Shown here: positions 63,673 through 64,000 of the stretch, one piece after another
Position numbering within the stretch: position 1 is the stretch's first letter
Layout: every line of letters starts with the position of its first letter
Assembly (NCBI RefSeq): GCF_003569915.1
Contig: NZ_KZ984439.1
Span: 248,001-312,000, forward strand
Length of the DNA: 64,000 bases
Direction of reading: 5' to 3'
Source of the DNA: Comamonas testosteroni
GTDB lineage: Bacteria; Pseudomonadota; Gammaproteobacteria; Burkholderiales; Burkholderiaceae_C
Position numbers and translations under genes: made by a program
Notes under the pieces: model-generated
What the model saw: the letters and a program-made list of their open reading frames with translations, nothing else
Database searches by the model: none
Told to the model about the DNA's origin: nothing

Positions 63673-64000
63673 ATGCCTGCTTTTCAAGACGCCCGCGCGC
63701 AATATTTGTATGAGGCCGTGGTCTGCGGCTCGGTGCGCTCGGCGGCGGAAAAGCTGGGCATCGTGCCCTCGGCCGTCAGCCGCCAGATCAGCTTGCTTGA
63801 AGAATCCTTGGGCGTGACGCTGCTGGAGCGCCACCGCAGCGGCGTGGTGCCCACTGCGGCGGGCCAGCTCATCCTCGACTATCACCGCGAAAACCTGGCC
63901 CACCGCCACGACATGCTGGCGCGCATGGATGCGCTGCGCGGCCTGCACAGCGGATCGGTCAGCGTGGTCAGCGGCGAAGGCTTTGCGCAGGAACTGATCG
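63673..64000 (+). CDS. LysR-family transcriptional regulator, 5' part
   Basis: About 109 residues before the window ends. The N-terminal winged helix is complete: LYEAVVCGSVRSAAEKLGIVPSAVSRQISLLEESLGVTLLERHRSGVVPTAAG in segments, and the start of the effector domain (SGSVSVVSGEGFAQEL) follows. ATG 63673. It is divergent from the DUF3100-M20 pair and so probably regulates uptake and hydrolysis of their substrate. Confidence 0.9.
   Translation, partial: MPAFQDARAQYLYEAVVCGSVRSAAEKLGIVPSAVSRQISLLEESLGVTLLERHRSGVVPTAAGQLILDYHRENLAHRHDMLARMDALRGLHSGSVSVVSGEGFAQELI

Overview
The window is about 64 kb of a high-GC bacterial chromosome with dense, mostly housekeeping and metabolic coding. Gene content points to Burkholderiales, family Comamonadaceae, most likely Comamonas or a close relative. 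The pointers are a Bug-type tripartite-tricarboxylate binding protein, a propionate block, CoA-dependent aromatic side-chain degradation genes, a ZnuD-like receptor, and many copies of an A+T-rich intergenic hairpin repeat of the kind seen in that family. The genus is inference; I ran no search.

Layout. 1-3.5 kb: the 3' end of propionyl-CoA carboxylase alpha, a YdcF-like membrane protein, a VOC protein that may be methylmalonyl-CoA epimerase, and an alpha/beta hydrolase. 3.5-8.1 kb is the main accessory region. It holds a tyrosine recombinase divergent from a KfrA-like coiled-coil DNA-binding protein with a palindromic control region. Next comes a decayed xafT fragment, and then a 1,831-bp element between two copies of a dif-like XerC/central sequence. 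The right copy (8070-8097) has a good XerD arm and could be the chromosome dimer-resolution site dif. The left copy has none. This matches a TLC-phage-like element that integrates through host XerC/XerD and encodes a XafT (VC1465-family) activator. The xafT gene is split by the attachment site: its Shine-Dalgarno and ATG lie at the left end and its body at the right end, so only a circular or tandem form would encode full-length protein.

8.1-19 kb: envelope and stress genes (DUF4124-like, gloA, OmpA-like, ChaC, sodC, pdxH, msrA), a catalytically degenerate recombinase with a hexanucleotide repeat, and a His-rich ZnuD-like TonB receptor. 19-26.8 kb: a tripartite RND efflux set (adaptor, pump, TolC) with pcm-like and rhodanese genes between pump and TolC, then a TetR gene. 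27-31.9 kb: crotonase, Bug binding protein, feruloyl-CoA synthetase-like ligase and thiolase, probably one operon behind a CATACA/TGTATG operator. 31.9-36.7 kb: waaA, phosphomannomutase and prpE.

37-52 kb: an isochorismatase-like hydrolase, NlpC/P60, GlsB/YeaQ, EVE, an APC permease, YjjJ (HipA-like), FUSC, an amidohydrolase, MFS and EamA transporters with an AraC regulator, and an aldo/keto reductase. 52-64 kb: membrane and hypothetical proteins, YbdK ligase overlapping a CPA2 antiporter, and an endonuclease/phosphatase-family protein. The last genes are a radical-SAM plus TIGR03915 DNA-repair pair behind a LexA box, and an M20 amidohydrolase plus DUF3100 transporter divergent from a LysR gene cut by the window end.

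No rRNA, tRNA or CRISPR array was seen.
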